Below, piece after piece: positions 9,958-21,924 of a stretch of 64,000 nucleotides of DNA. The DNA comes from Lactarius indigo (lineage: Eukaryota > Basidiomycota > Agaricomycetes > Russulales > Russulaceae). The stretch covers positions 304,597 to 368,596 of the forward strand of contig JAFKAC010000057.1 of the NCBI GenBank assembly GCA_025766275.1, written 5' to 3'. A program made the translations under genes and the position numbers. The notes beneath the pieces were generated by a model. That model saw only the letters and a program-made list of their open reading frames with translations, ran no database searches and was not told the origin of the DNA. How positions within the stretch are numbered: the first letter of the stretch is position 1; each line of letters starts with the position of its first letter.

Positions 9958-12045
9958 ATGCGCTACCACTGGATCACTCTCATCTCCACCCTTTCTGCAG
10001 TCCCTTTCGCCGACCTCGCCACCGCTCTTCCACCACCCTGGGGAGACATACGTGTCAAGCACACATGGGACACAGTCCCGGCCAATTGGGAGTGTCTCGG
10101 TCCCCCTCCTGCTGGTGCTACCATCAATCTCAACGTCGCGCTCCAACCAGACCGCGACGACGCATTGATCGAAGCGCTCCACGAAGTCAGCAATCCAGAG
10201 CATGAAAGGCATGTTGTCCTCACCACTCCCCCACTATGTGCTCGTACTTACCTGTTCTGCTGCTCCATTTCAGATATCGCGCACACTTATCCAGGGAACA
10301 GGTCGCTGAGCTTGTTGCGCCACGCCAAGAAACGCTCGAGCTCGTCCACTCGTGGCTTCAACATCATGGTGTACCTTCCTCCTCAATTTCAACGTCACAC
10401 GGCGGAGGCTGGCTCCAGATCAGCGGGGTTCCCGTGTCCCAAGCTGACGAGCTGCTCTCCGCTTCGTACCAGCTCTACAGGCATGTCGAGGCAAACGAGA
10501 CTGAGGTCGTTCTCCGCACTGTCGGTTACGCGCTCCCCGCGGTGTTACATGCGCACGTGCAAACTGTCGCGCCGACAACGTACTTTGACCCCCCGCGCAA
10601 GCTACTGTCGTCACCGTTGCAGCGCCCCAGCGAAGGAGCAGGGGCTGTTGGGAATGCGACATCGAGGGACCTTGTGAGAGTGTTACCGAGGGTCGACAGT
10701 CTTGCAGTCACACCGATGTTCTTACGCTGGCTGTACGGGACGCAAGCCTACGTGCCTGTCGCGATGGGTTATAATGTGCTCGGGGTCTTGGGACTAAGCA
10801 ATGAGTACCCGAGCTACGCAGATCTCACCCGGTTCATGATCGACTTTCGTGCGGACGCAGTGGCCGCGACCTTCTTTGTCGAGCGGCTCAACGGTGGTGG
10901 GTTCAACCCAGGCAATCCCGGCACGGAGGCGAGCCTGAACATCCAGTACAGTGAGGCCATGACCTACCCGACTCCGAACATCTTCTACAGCGTGGCTGGC
11001 ATGCTGCATGCGACGGACGACGATCTGCCAGCTGACGATGATCCGTACCTGGTGTGGCTCAACTACCTGCTTGCTGAAGAGTACGTCCCGCCGACGATCA
11101 GTATATCGTGGGGTAATCCCGAGTTCTCCTTTCCACTGGAATACGCGACGACCCTGTGCGACTTGTTCGCACAGCTTGGTTTGCGTGGCGTCAGTGTCCT
11201 CATCTCTAGCGGCGACGACGGCGTCGGTCGTGGGGACTGCAGGGACAATGCCGGAAATGTCCATTTCGTCACTGAGTTCCCTGCATCTTGTACGCGTGGT
11301 GATTTCCTTGTATGCAGTACATGAGCCCCGAAAGCCACTCACTAAACCGCCTCGATTTTGCAGGTCCTTGGGTCACTAGTGTCGGAGGCACGGTGAGCTA
11401 CAACCCAGAGGTCGCGATGTTCATATCCGGGGGCGGCTTCTCAACCCTCTTTCCGCGCCCTCCGTACCAGGACGCTGCAGTACCGCCTTTCGTCGAGTCC
11501 CTCGGCACCGCGTATGCTGGCTTCTACAAGTGGGTTCACCGTCGTGATTCCTGACCTAATCAAATTTTGTAACTTGCGCAGCCCTGGAGGCCGCGGCATT
11601 CCTGATATCTCTGCGCAGTCGCACCTGTTCAAGTTCTATCTCAACGCTGGTGTGCATGTCGTGAGTGGCACGAGCGCGGCGACTCCCGTGCGTGTTTTCC
11701 TCCTCCCTCCTTGAGTAGGCAGCTAATTGTCAATGTACAGACAGTTGCGGGAATAGTCTCTTTGCTCAATGACTACCTCATCTCAACGGGCAGGGGCAGG
11801 CTCGGCCTCCTCAACTTCTTACTGTATGGCTATGGCCGCCATGGTCTCAACGACATCACGTCGGGGTCTAACCCTGGATGTGGGACGAATGGATTCACTG
11901 CCATCCCCGGATGGGATCCTGTTCGTACCCTAAAACAATTTATCTTTGTTTTCACGTTGATTGATTGCATGGATAGATCACCGGTTTGGGGACGCCTAAC
12001 TTCCAAGCGCTGCAATACATACTTGATCTTTTGTTTCCGGTCTAA
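9958..12045 (+). CDS. Sedolisin copy 3, complete but with catalytic Asp replaced by Asn
   Basis: Tandem paralogue of the gene at 6859. Exons are 9958-10208, 10274-11289, 11364-11529, 11582-11687, 11741-11920 and 11977-12045, 1788 nt, 595 residues; all six exons and the GC-AG first intron are conserved. Signal peptide, prodomain, SSGDDG oxyanion motif, SGTSAATP serine (Ser509) and C-terminal GWDP-ITGLGTPNF are all present. The motif that reads TEASLDIQY in copy 2 reads TEASLNIQY here: codon 10938-10940 is AAC, so the triad Asp is Asn306, while Glu302 is kept. In S53 enzymes this Asp is part of the Ser-Glu-Asp triad, so activity should be strongly reduced. The reading frame is otherwise clean, so a retained non-catalytic role or very recent inactivation is possible. 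Confidence 0.9.
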
Positions 12046-13286
12046 TGCATCCATGAGATGTAACGTGTGTATAATTTCGCACGAATTTCTCGACCCGTGC
12101 GAGACTGACTCTGGGCAGCGCAACAAGCCTCACCCCATACATGATATATATCGGTGTTATATACTCTACTCAGGGCCAATTGCTGAAAACGGACACGTCG
12201 GATAAAGAGATCTTCGAGTTAGTGTATAAATGTGTCATCCTTGAGGAAGACATAGATGGGCAACAGACTGAGGTAGCGCAAGAGTCAATGAGGTTCGGAG
12301 GCAGACATCGGTTTAGCGATAGTACCCAGGAACACAGAACGGGATCGGCGTGGGTGTGATGTACGAGTCGATGTTTATCGGCGCGCGGGGTAAGGACAAA
12401 ATAGTTTTACAGCACAGAGGTGATCACTATTTGAGACACGAAGTCGATACTAGTTATATGCAGAAACAGCACGAGGTGGATAAAGACACAGTCGAGGTAC
12501 AATGGACAGACGCGAGCTAGACACAATAAACGTAGACACAATCGCAGGTGCAGGCATCATAGCCGAGCGTGGCAGAGCCGTCGTGGGCGTAACCACGTGC
12601 CAAGTGGTGACAGTTTGGCGTCGTTGTACACGCAGCGCACATGTTGACCTCAACCTCTCGACCTTATATGCGTTGCGGCCCGGAGTCACAATAGGGTGGA
12701 TTCTCACTCTACTTTCCGCGCCCAATCTACCACGGCGGTGCTGTAGCGAGTAATAAACATCGACCCAAGAGGGCAGGTAGTAGTAAGAGAAACGAGAACG
12801 ACAGAGACAGACCCGGAGACGGAGACGCAAGCACAGTGGCGCAGACGGAAATCCGAGTCGTTAACGCACGGATGGACGAAAGCATGTTTGCTTTTCGTAA
12901 ATAGACCTAAACAAGCGTCTACTATAATCTTAATGGTCACGTAATAATGATCTTGATCTTGAATACCCCCTCGCCTTATAGATAGGGTCTCATTTTAGGT
13001 GTTATGCAAGCAGTTCATGACCGAGATATCGGCCAAGAAAGCAAACGTTGAAAGATTCTTGGGTCCAAGGAGGCTTCGAATATCTTATCTAGTTGTAGAA
13101 CTTTGCCGAGTTTGGCCCGCTTACTGGCGGGTATCACTCAAGAACCGCGGGTCGCAGCTTGTCGTTACTATAGAGGGTCCTGTGATTCTACTCCTTCCTG
13201 TGAGTTGAGGCAGGTTGTCATGGGAGCCCTGGGGGTTCCGGTATTTACGACTCTCACGATCTCTAGCCATTTTCAAGTTCACCCCC
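12046..13286. repeat. Intergenic flank of sedolisin copy 3
   Basis: 12046-12620 is the duplicate of 8953-9540. 12620-12990 is unrelated to it and holds no supported gene. 13080-13286 is a degraded version of the sedolisin promoter block, ending just before the pseudogene. Confidence 0.6.
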
Positions 13287-15320
13287 TCTCATCGAGCGCT
13301 ACTTGTCTATTACGGGCTTGCTATACTCTCCGCCCTTTTCGCAGTACCCTTCGCTGTCTTCACGACACCCCCTTTACCACTCTGGGGTGGCATACGTGTG
13401 AAGCACACGTGGAACACCATCTTAGCCAACTTGGAGAGTCTTGGTCCCCCCTCCTGCTGACACCACCATCGCTCTACATTGCGCTCCAACCCTGCCACGA
13501 CAATACCTTGATTGACGAGGTCAGCACTTCAAGGAATCCAAGGCATGTCGTCCTTACCGCTCCTCCACTTATACTTGTACTTACCTATGTCGCTGCTTTG
13601 TGTCAGATATGGCGCTTACTTATCCAAGGAGCAGATCGCCAAGCCTGTCGCACTGCGCCAAGACACGCTCAAGCTTGTCCACTCATGGCTTCAACATCAT
13701 GGTGTACCTTCTTTCTCCGTTTCAACGTCACACGGTGACGGCTGGCTGATTACTGGCGTGTCCCAAGCTGACAAACCCCTCTCCCCCTCATACCAGCTCT
13801 ACAACTATACCGGGGCAGACACAACTGAGGTCATTCTCCGCACTATCAGCTACGCGCTCCCGGCGGTGCCAGTACACGCGCACGTGCGAACGGTCGCGCT
13901 GACAACGTGCTTCGCTCCCCAGAGAAGCAGCAGCAGTAGCAGTTGTGAATGCGACGTCGAGGGAGCCCCTGGGAGTGTTACCGAAGTTCGACGATTTTGA
14001 AGTCACGCCCATGTTCCTGCGCTAGCTGTACAGGACGTAAGCCCTATGTGCCAGTCGCGACAGGTTACAACGCGCTCAGGGTCTTGGGCCTCGATAATGT
14101 TAGTACGCGAGCCACGCAGACCTCACCCGATTCATGACCAACTTTCGTCTGGACGCAGTCGCGGCGACCTTCACCGTTAAGTAGGTCAAGGGTGCTGGAT
14201 TCAACCTGGGCCACCTAGGCCCGGTCGGGAGGCGACATCCAGTATGCCGGGGCTATAGCCTGTCATACTCCGCACATCTTCCACAGCACTGGCGGCTGGC
14301 TGCAATGGGTGGGCAACCAGCAGGCCCCCAACGACGCGTACCTCGTGTGGCTCGACTACATCCTTGATCAAGACTCGGAGTACATCCCGCCGACGATCAG
14401 CATATCGTGGGGTAATCCTGAACCGTTGATTCCGCTGGAATACGCGTCGAGCGTGTGCACCCTGTTTGCACGGCTCGGTTTGCGTGTCGTCAGTGCCCTT
14501 GCCTCGACCAACGACGATGGCAGCAGTGGAGACACCAGGGACAGCTCCGTAAATGTCTGATTCATTCGTATGTACCCTGTATTTTGCATGCGTGGTAATC
14601 TTATGGCACGCAGTACTCATGTGCCGGAAATTGCTCACCCGACCGCCTTTGTTTTGCAGGTCCCTGCGTCGTCACCGTCGGCGGCACGATACGCTACAAC
14701 CCTGTGATCGAGATATTCATGTCCAGGGGCGGTTTCTCGATCCATTTTCATTGTCCGATCCACCAGGACGGGCGGCGTGCCCCCATTCCTCGAGTACCTC
14801 GCCATCGAGTATGCCGGTTTTCACAAGTGCGTTCGCCGTCATTATTCGACCTGACCTATTCAAACGATTTCCACAGCCCTGAGGGCCACGGCATCCCCGA
14901 TATTTCTGCACAGGCGAGAAAATTCAACATCATATTTCGTGAGTGGCACGATCGCGGCGACGCCCGTGCGTCTTTTTCTCCCTCCTCGTGTATGCAGCTG
15001 ATGGTCATCGCACAGACAGCTCCGGGAATAATCTCATTACTTAATGACTACCTTATTTCAACTGGCAGGCACAGGCTCGGCTCCCTCAATTCCTTGCTGT
15101 ATGGTCACGGCCGCTATGGTCTCAACAACATCACGTCGGGCTCTGGCTCTGGCCGCCGAATGGATAAATTCACTGCCATCCCCAGATGCGATCCTGCTCG
15201 TAACCCAAAACAATTTCTTTTCGTTTCCACGTTGATTGATTAGATGCATAGGTCACTGGTATGGGGACGCTTGACTTTCAAGTACTGCAATACATACTTG
15301 ATCTTTTGATCCCAATGTAA
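13287..15320 (+). pseudogene. Sedolisin copy 4, decayed
   Basis: The same gene plan is recognisable throughout: prodomain, the GC-AG intron at 13543-13606, ISISWGNPE at about 14397, GHGIPDISAQ at about 14883 and QYILDLLIPM with stop at 15318. It cannot make an active enzyme. The start codon is gone (GCGCTAC is kept at 13295 without ATG), an extra C near 13445 shifts the frame, and TAG codons stand at 14023-14025 and 14182-14184. In the serine motif the codon at 14951-14953 is ATC, giving SGTIAATP, so the nucleophile is lost. Several short deletions are also visible in the catalytic domain. This is the oldest-looking member of the cluster. Confidence 0.9.
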
Positions 15321-16385
15321 CGTGTGCATAACGAACGAATAACACCTACTTGGAGCTACTGAATAATTGTACACCGCAATCCAATTCACGGCGCTAAGGA
15401 AAGTAAATTTCACATGAATTCACTCGATCCGTGCGGAACTCACCTCCGGAAAGCGCAACGAGCCTACTCTAGACATCTGGGCGACGTAATGAAGTATGGA
15501 ATATACGGCGACCCGACGCAACGAAACTAGGTTCCTGTCTACCGGTGTTTGCAAGATATAGCGCGCTCACCTGCTCAGCCCGGTCTCCCCAGGCGCATAA
15601 TGCGCCCAGGAACTCCCAACAATTGACAAGTTGCGGTGCCGCTCCCACTTCGCAGGCAGAGCCGCATCGGGATGACAGTGCAACAGCCGTTGGCAGGGAC
15701 CGACATATCAGTGTATCCAGTGATGTCCCATTGCAATGCCCTGACAGTAGAATGCCCCTTTCGTAGTAACTTCTTGAGTAACTTACATCAAAATGACACC
15801 ACTACAGTAGATTAAAATTCCTCCCAAATTGACGTTTGTGGCAGAGGTACTAGAGGGGTCCTGTAACTACGGAATGCACATACAGTAATAAATTCAGGAA
15901 ATACAGTAGTACTGTACATTTCTTTTGGATAAAGTACAACCCACCTAACGCGATTTCGATTGACAAGCATCGAGTTTTTTTTGCCGATGATCGTGACGAT
16001 TGTGTCGTCCCGTCTCGTAAGTCCCCAATCACCGTTGAACGCCGTGCGCTGCGACAGACACCCCCATATCCGAAGGTCAATAAGGCCATTGGGCAAGCGA
16101 CCTATGCGACGCCACTACTCCGAGGGGGAAAACAGGGCAGACAACAGTTGAATCGGTTATTCGGTTATGCTTATTGCATATTACATTTAAACGGCAGCAC
16201 GCGAGCAACGAATGGGTATGACAAAGGCCAGTTGTAGCATTTCCAGTACCATATTACGAACAAGGGAGGATCAGGACAATAACAAAGAAAGAATAAAGAT
16301 CAGGCACGCGAATCTACACCCCAACCTATTTGCGAGCATACAACAGGTCCCGGCTGTCGTGGCGGGCGGAAGGGGGTTATTTCTT
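15321..16385. other. Intergenic, no gene seen
   Basis: I find no supported coding region or RNA gene. The only local structure noted is a short palindrome, GGCGCATAATGCGCC, near 15592. The short open frames here have no family resemblance. Confidence 0.5.
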
Positions 16386-17317
16386 TCAAGCGTTCTTGGA
16401 AGCGTGTTTGCCGAGGGGGATGGTGAAAAGATCATCCTCGGTCAAGAGCTCAGCGAGGCCGCAGTAGTACGCAATCAGCGCGGTCAGGATACCAAAGGCG
16501 CCACCCGTCTTGCCAATATTCTCATTCCCTCGGTAATCAGCTGTTCAAGCACAAAGATGTCGTTAGCATCGACTGCGGGGCAAACACAGCAGAAGTACGG
16601 GTTCATCGAACTTACCGATAGCGAGGATCACGAAGGTAACCGTGAGAGAGCAGAAGAGCAGGCTCAGGCCAATTGACTTGCGGAGCGTAGCAATGCTGCG
16701 GAGGAAGGGGGAACGTATTTAAGTGGCCCATATGCGGGATCTTGGATGCGGGAACGTACAAGAAGAGGAAAGTGACGATCGCCCAGGCAGTGAGGTAGAT
16801 GGCGATGGCATCGGCCTCCTTGGCGGGGTTGGCAGAAGAAGCATAAGCCTCACCGATGCCGGAGCCAGGGATCAAAAGGGTGGCAAATGAGAGCCAGAAT
16901 GCTCCGTACGACGTGAATGCTGTTTAATTCATTATCACAAACAAAGCAAAATAACGTCAACTGCTGATCGGTATTCTCCCCAAAAGGGATAAACTTACCA
17001 GTAGCGCCAAAGGTGTTGCCAGTAGCGAATTCCCACATGCCCGCAAGGAGCTGGGCGAGACCGCCACAGAAGAGTGCCATGCCGACGACGACGTTGGGGG
17101 TATCAATGCCACGGGCGTGGACATTGTACAACGACAGGATGAGCGTCGTGGATGCAAAGGAGAAGAGGCCACTGTTACGCCACGCCAAGGGTCAGCCCAG
17201 CCGCCAAGTAAAGGTTAAAAAAAAGGTTTACAGTGGGCCGGGGTTTCCAAGCTTAAGACGACGAGGAGCGACAGGGTGGACGTAGGAGGCCTCAACATCA
17301 GACATTTTGGAAGACAT
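16386..17317 (-). CDS. GPR1/FUN34/YaaH (Ato-type) acetate/ammonia membrane transporter, gene A
   Basis: Six-helix plasma-membrane protein of the family that includes yeast Ato proteins and Aspergillus AcpA, linked to acetate uptake or ammonium export. Exons are 17317-17232, 17171-16999, 16919-16760, 16695-16616 and 16540-16386 (654 nt, 217 residues), with GT-AG introns of 60, 79, 64 and 75 nt. The family signature appears as NPGPLGL, split by intron 1, followed by FSFASTTLILSLYNVHARG, MALFCGGLAQLLAGMWEFA, SYGAFWLSFATLLIPGSGIG and, near the end, GILTALIAYYCGLAELLT. A second in-frame ATG lies 12 bp inside the first. It is divergent from its paralogue at 18592; substrate specificity cannot be read from sequence. 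Confidence 0.92.
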
Positions 17318-18591
17318 TTTTTTTTAGGGGGATGTGTTGTGTGGGTACAACGATGGAGCAGACGCTAACAGCGGTTGAACGAAAGTGGGTGAGAAAGAAT
17401 GACGAGGGCGAAGAGCCGTATGTGCGAGAAAGATGGGGAAGAACACTAGACAATGTTGAGAATAAAGGATTGCAATAAATACTCGGCGTGAACGTCGTTT
17501 GTAAATTGATTGGGGCTAGTCCCCGATCGAGTCGACCCCTCAATACGTTTAGCCTCCATCTCAATAGATATGTACGTAGGGTTGGCGCTTCCTGTCACGA
17601 CCCTGAGTTCGCCGGTAGCTAAGGAGGAGGGAAGAGGGAATGCCTAGACGCTGAGCACAGTGACTGACAGACCATCGAGTGCGGGATATGTGGGCGACGC
17701 GTGCCAACATGCAGAAGCAGGAAGCCAGATGGACCACGTACTCACTCATCTGGGTGCTGAAAGAGTTCGGACACGGGCAACCGCGGCGGCGTCACAAACC
17801 GGCAATTTATGACAGCTCGTTAGTGTATTTATTTTTAGACTAGGGTGTTAGAACGGGAAAAATGCTGCACTAATTCATAATGAGCGTCTGATCAGGGAAG
17901 CGATTCAGTGTTTGTGTCTAGCGGACCAAAGAAATGGACATTGGAAATGGAGGGCGCGTTGTTTTTGACGTCGTCTTCCGCCCCCAGTCCCGGCAGATTG
18001 GTATAGAGCACGTGTCTCGGATGCGCGCAAGCCTCGTGACCCGCCCATCAATTCGCACGTTTTGGCTGAAAGGGAAGACTTCATCTAATCCTGATCATGA
18101 TGCGGGTGAACTTCTAGTGAGACGTGGCACGCAGCTATGGAAGCTCAACTCCACCAAATTCTGAACCATCGACCGCATTCAACCGATTGTGGGTTTCTTT
18201 TCACACTCCCCAACTTGACATTTGAGGAACTTCCAGTTAGTTCCATTGCACAAGGCCGTCCGCGCAGGACGGCATGACGACAACCTAATGAATGCCAATA
18301 TAGTCATGTGGCCATATTTTTTGTTGGGGCTTGTTGTTCCGTCCGTCGTCGCCCATGTTAGCGCATGCCAACTTAGTACAGATCTACAGCGTCTTTATGA
18401 GATCGGGCGTCCACACTCCTCGGGTGCGAAGGATAGATCGCGAACCCAAACCCGTGTCCTTCTGAGGCAAAAGAGGCCGAGAACCCCGCCCGAATCGTAT
18501 AAAAAACGCTGCAGATTCTCAGCCACCAGCCTAGCGGTTTCATCCCCTTTCCTCTACCTCGTACTATCCTCGAGAAAATATTCAGCCAGCC
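17318..18591. other. Shared intergenic region between the two divergent transporter genes
   Basis: About 1.27 kb with no supported gene. It must hold both promoters. The gene-B side has a clear TATA element at 18498. Confidence 0.55.
18498..18506 (+). promoter_or_regulatory. TATA box of transporter gene B
   Basis: TATAAAAAA, 94 bp upstream of the ATG at 18592, is followed by a pyrimidine-rich leader (CATCCCCTTTCCTCTACCTC), the usual layout of a highly expressed fungal promoter. Confidence 0.6.
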
Positions 18592-19724
18592 ATGTCTGAT
18601 GTAGAGAATTTGAAGGAAAACTCTAACGTCCAAGTCCACCGGCACCCTCGCCGCTTGGGGAACCCTGCCCCGCTGTAGGTTCCTCCATCTTTGTATGTGT
18701 ACCCCTCGTTGACTCACTAATGTCGCAATTACTAGTGGACTGTTCTCATTTGCGTCGACGACGCTCGTACTTTCTCTGTACAACGTTCACGCACGGCACA
18801 TCACCGTCCCCAATGTCATCGTGGGTATGGCCCTCTTCTACGGCGGTCTCGGCCAGCTCCTCGCAGGCATGTGGGAGTTTGCCACCGGCAACACCTTTGG
18901 CGCAACTGGTGAGTAATGTGATAGCTTTGGCGGGCGTGGGTGTCCTGCTGCCTTGTGTTCCACTGCGGGACTGAGAATTATGATCGCCCTGACTACCACA
19001 TGACCGCACGGTGAAGTCGTGTTCTAGTTGACGGGGGCCGTGATTGATATAGCGACAACCATGTCCCGATGAGGAGATGTGGCCGCATGCGTTGGGAATA
19101 CACTGTCAATCGCGGCTTGTGGCGGCCCGTCCCCGCTGTTCATCTCAATTCCCGTTTCAAATCGAGCCGTTTTTGCTAACAATACCTTTAAAGCGTTTTC
19201 GACCTATGGCGCGTTTTGGCTCTCATTCGCGACGCTGTTTATCCCCAACTCTGGCATTGGCGCCGCCTACGCAACTGCCCCAGCTGGCATGGAAGACGAT
19301 GCTATTGGAATTTACCTGCTTGCATGGATGGTTGTCACGTTCTTGTTCTTGTGCGTAACCAATCGATCGCCATCAGCGATATTGTTACGGGCGCTGACTA
19401 TGCGTCGCTTCTGCGCGCGCGCATCTCCACAGCATTGGCGCCCTCCGCAAGTCCGTTGGACTCACCGCCTTGTTTTTCTTCCTTACGATAACGTTCATGG
19501 TTCTGTCGATCGGTGCGTTTTCCCTTATTCATTTGACTCGTGCGACCGGCGTGACGCTCATGAAACAACCTGTAGGTTTCTTGATGAAGAAGGATAACAT
19601 CGGCAAGGCTGGAGGTTATCTCGGCATCTTCACGGCGCTTATTGCCTACTACGCTGGTCTCTCTGAACTGCTCACCCCTGATGACTTGTTCACACTCCCT
19701 ACTGGGAAGTACCGCACTGATTAA
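18592..19724 (+). CDS. GPR1/FUN34/YaaH (Ato-type) membrane transporter, gene B
   Basis: Paralogue of the gene at 16386-17317 with the same intron positions. Exons are 18592-18674, 18736-18908, 19194-19350, 19433-19512 and 19576-19724 (642 nt, 213 residues). The signature NPAPLGL is split by intron 1 as in gene A. Then come FSFASTTLVLSLYNVHARH, GGLGQLLAGMWEFATGN, STYGAFWLSFATLFIPNSG and GIFTALIAYYAGLSELLTPD. Introns are GT-AG; intron 2 is 285 nt, about four times longer than the equivalent in gene A. The divergent arrangement suggests an inverted duplication with possibly shared regulation. Likely acetate/ammonium-related transport; the substrate is inferred from family only. Confidence 0.92.
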
Positions 19725-20728
19725 TTGACCTCAACAAAGGACAGCACTTGATTCCATGGATGTTTTTTTCTTTCTATCATGGAGTGGTTTTCCTTTACGA
19801 TACGTGCTCAGATGATACCTCTTCGCACCGTACGGGTTACTGTAGTTCAGTGCACTGAGCAAATGCCTAAAATATTTCAATTTAGCTCGGCGTTTCCCCA
19901 TGGAATTGATGTGCATGAGAAAGACCGTTACCAATGCTTCGACCATGTGATGGTGGAGCCAGATGATAGTCTCCATATGGTAATTGTTGGATGACCTGAA
20001 ATGTTTAAGCACGAAGAAGTGCACGTGCATGTATAGAAGTCCAGCAGGCGGTGAATAAGCGCAGACTATAAAAGATAAGGGCAGTTCGCGCCAACAGCCT
20101 CCAGGACCGTCTCGATGTTTGTGCCACCGATCAGAATAATGAATCGCTTCGATGATAGTTGTGACGAGTACAGGGTCGAGGGGTAAAGTGAAGAACGATG
20201 GATTCAGGTACGGCGCATCGTAACTACCATTTTTTGATAATTCCAGTCCTTAGCCCGTTCTACTCACTGGAGAAGCCTCGGCGCCGTTCCACGTCAGAAG
20301 AACAAAGGTTTGAGACCTGTGACGAGCGGGAGAACAGATTAAACGCACAGTTCCATGGAGTTGTCCTTTAGAACCTAGGCCACGGAGCATTAGGGGGAGT
20401 TGTGTAGTAACTTTATTAGACCCCCAAATAAGCAGAGCCGAGACACGATGCCATTGAAGCAACTGAAGATGATACAACAAATCAATTTAACCTTAACTTG
20501 AGTGCCTGTGCTGCCATCACGAGTGTTATTACGATCAAGAATGTAGCCTGTCGAGAATGCCCGAGGAACCGAATGGTCTTGATCATTACAGTGTAGATCG
20601 CTTTGCATGAGATATGGGCTCACGAGCGGACTCCAGTCCAAAGCCCCACTTCAGGAACCCTCGGGAGCGCCCAGAAAGTTGGTCACGAGATTGTGTGTCA
20701 TCACAGTCATTGACCGCCATCGACCAAC
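19725..20728. other. Intergenic, no gene seen
   Basis: No supported gene, RNA or repeat. It contains the 3' region of transporter gene B and the 5' region of the isomerase gene. Confidence 0.5.
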
Positions 20729-21924
20729 ATGGCCAGCATTCCGGCATATGCTTCTCAGTTCAAGTATATCGACCTGAGCTTTCCTTTCGACAATGTGCTC
20801 CATGTCGTGCTAAATAGGTCTATTACGTTTCTTCTCACATCCGGCCACACGCCCTGATGGCTGTCCTCCCCAAAACAGGCCACCCGTGAACGCCGTAAAC
20901 GGAGAGTAAGTGACGTCCTGCGGGGGTGTTGTGAAGTAATACGCCACTACGGGCAGTGTTTACTCAACAACGCTCATAGGTATTGGCTCGAGTACGGCGC
21001 AGCATTTGATCGTATCGCCGAGGACCCCACCGTGCGCGTCGTCGTCCTCTCTTCTGCCCTAGAGAAGGTATTCTCCGCCGGCGTGGATCGTGCGTGGATC
21101 ACGTCCACTCTCCAGCCACGTTTCTCCTCTAACCCTCTAACCAACCGCAGTATCCGACCTCCTAGCACTCTCTCGGCGGTCCGACCCCGCGCGCCACGCA
21201 CTCAGCACGCGCACCCACGTCCGGGACTTCCAGCACGCCATCGGCGCGCCCGCACGCGCACCACACCCCGTGATCGCCGCTGTGCACGGCGTGGCATTCG
21301 GTCTCGCGCTAGACGCGCTCGGCGCGGTCGACGTGCGGCTCGCGGCGGCAGACGCGGCGTTCAGCATCAAAGAGGTGGACGTCGGGCTCGCCCCGGACAT
21401 CGGCACGCTCGCCCGGCTGCCACGCCTCGTTGGGAACCTGTCGTTGTTGCACGAGCTCGCGCTCACGGGCCGCGTGTTCGGTGCACAGGACGCGCTGGGC
21501 CTCGGGCTCGTCTCGCGCGTCGTCCCTGGTTCCCGTGATGAGGTCGTGCGCGCCGCCCTCGAACTGGCTCGCGAGATCGCGCGCAAGAGCCCCGTTGCCG
21601 TCGTGGGTGTCAAGCGCTTTATCTCCCACGCGCTCGACCATTCGTGCGTTTTACGTAGCACCAACCAACCCCCTCCGAACGACTGCGGCTGATTGATACT
21701 GGGTATAATAGGACCGAAGACGCACTTGAGTATCAGGCGACTTGGACGTCGTTCGCACTCCAGAGCAAGGTGCGGATCAATCCGAGTAGGCAACCCTCGT
21801 GCATACACTCACCATGCGGGATTTATAGGATCTTATCGAGTCTGCGGCGGCGGCGAGGCGGAAGCAAACCATTACATATGATGACCTGGCGGCACCAATA
21901 AAACACGATAAGGCGAAGTTGTAA
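20729..21924 (+). CDS. ECH1: Peroxisomal delta(3,5)-delta(2,4)-dienoyl-CoA isomerase (ECH1-like)
   Basis: Crotonase-fold enzyme of beta-oxidation of odd-position unsaturated fatty acids, moving 3,5-dienoyl-CoA double bonds to 2,4. Exons are 20729-20817, 20879-20905, 20980-21089, 21151-21643, 21712-21769 and 21829-21924 (873 nt, 290 residues), with introns of 61, 74, 61, 68 and 59 nt. Diagnostic blocks are VFSAGVDLSDLLAL, PVIAAVHGVAFGLALD and KEVDVGLAPDIGTLARLP. The acids equivalent to rat ECH1 Asp176, Glu196 and Asp204 are present with exact spacing (LALD, 20 residues to KEV, 8 to APD), which favours this isomerase over plain enoyl-CoA hydratase. The protein ends AKL, a peroxisomal PTS1 signal. 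The window shows no co-located beta-oxidation gene, though the adjacent acetate-family transporters are at least metabolically compatible. Confidence 0.92.

Noticed and set aside
15592..15606. Palindrome GGCGCATAATGCGCC
   Set aside because: Short enough to arise by chance in 64 kb, with no repeat partner or promoter context.
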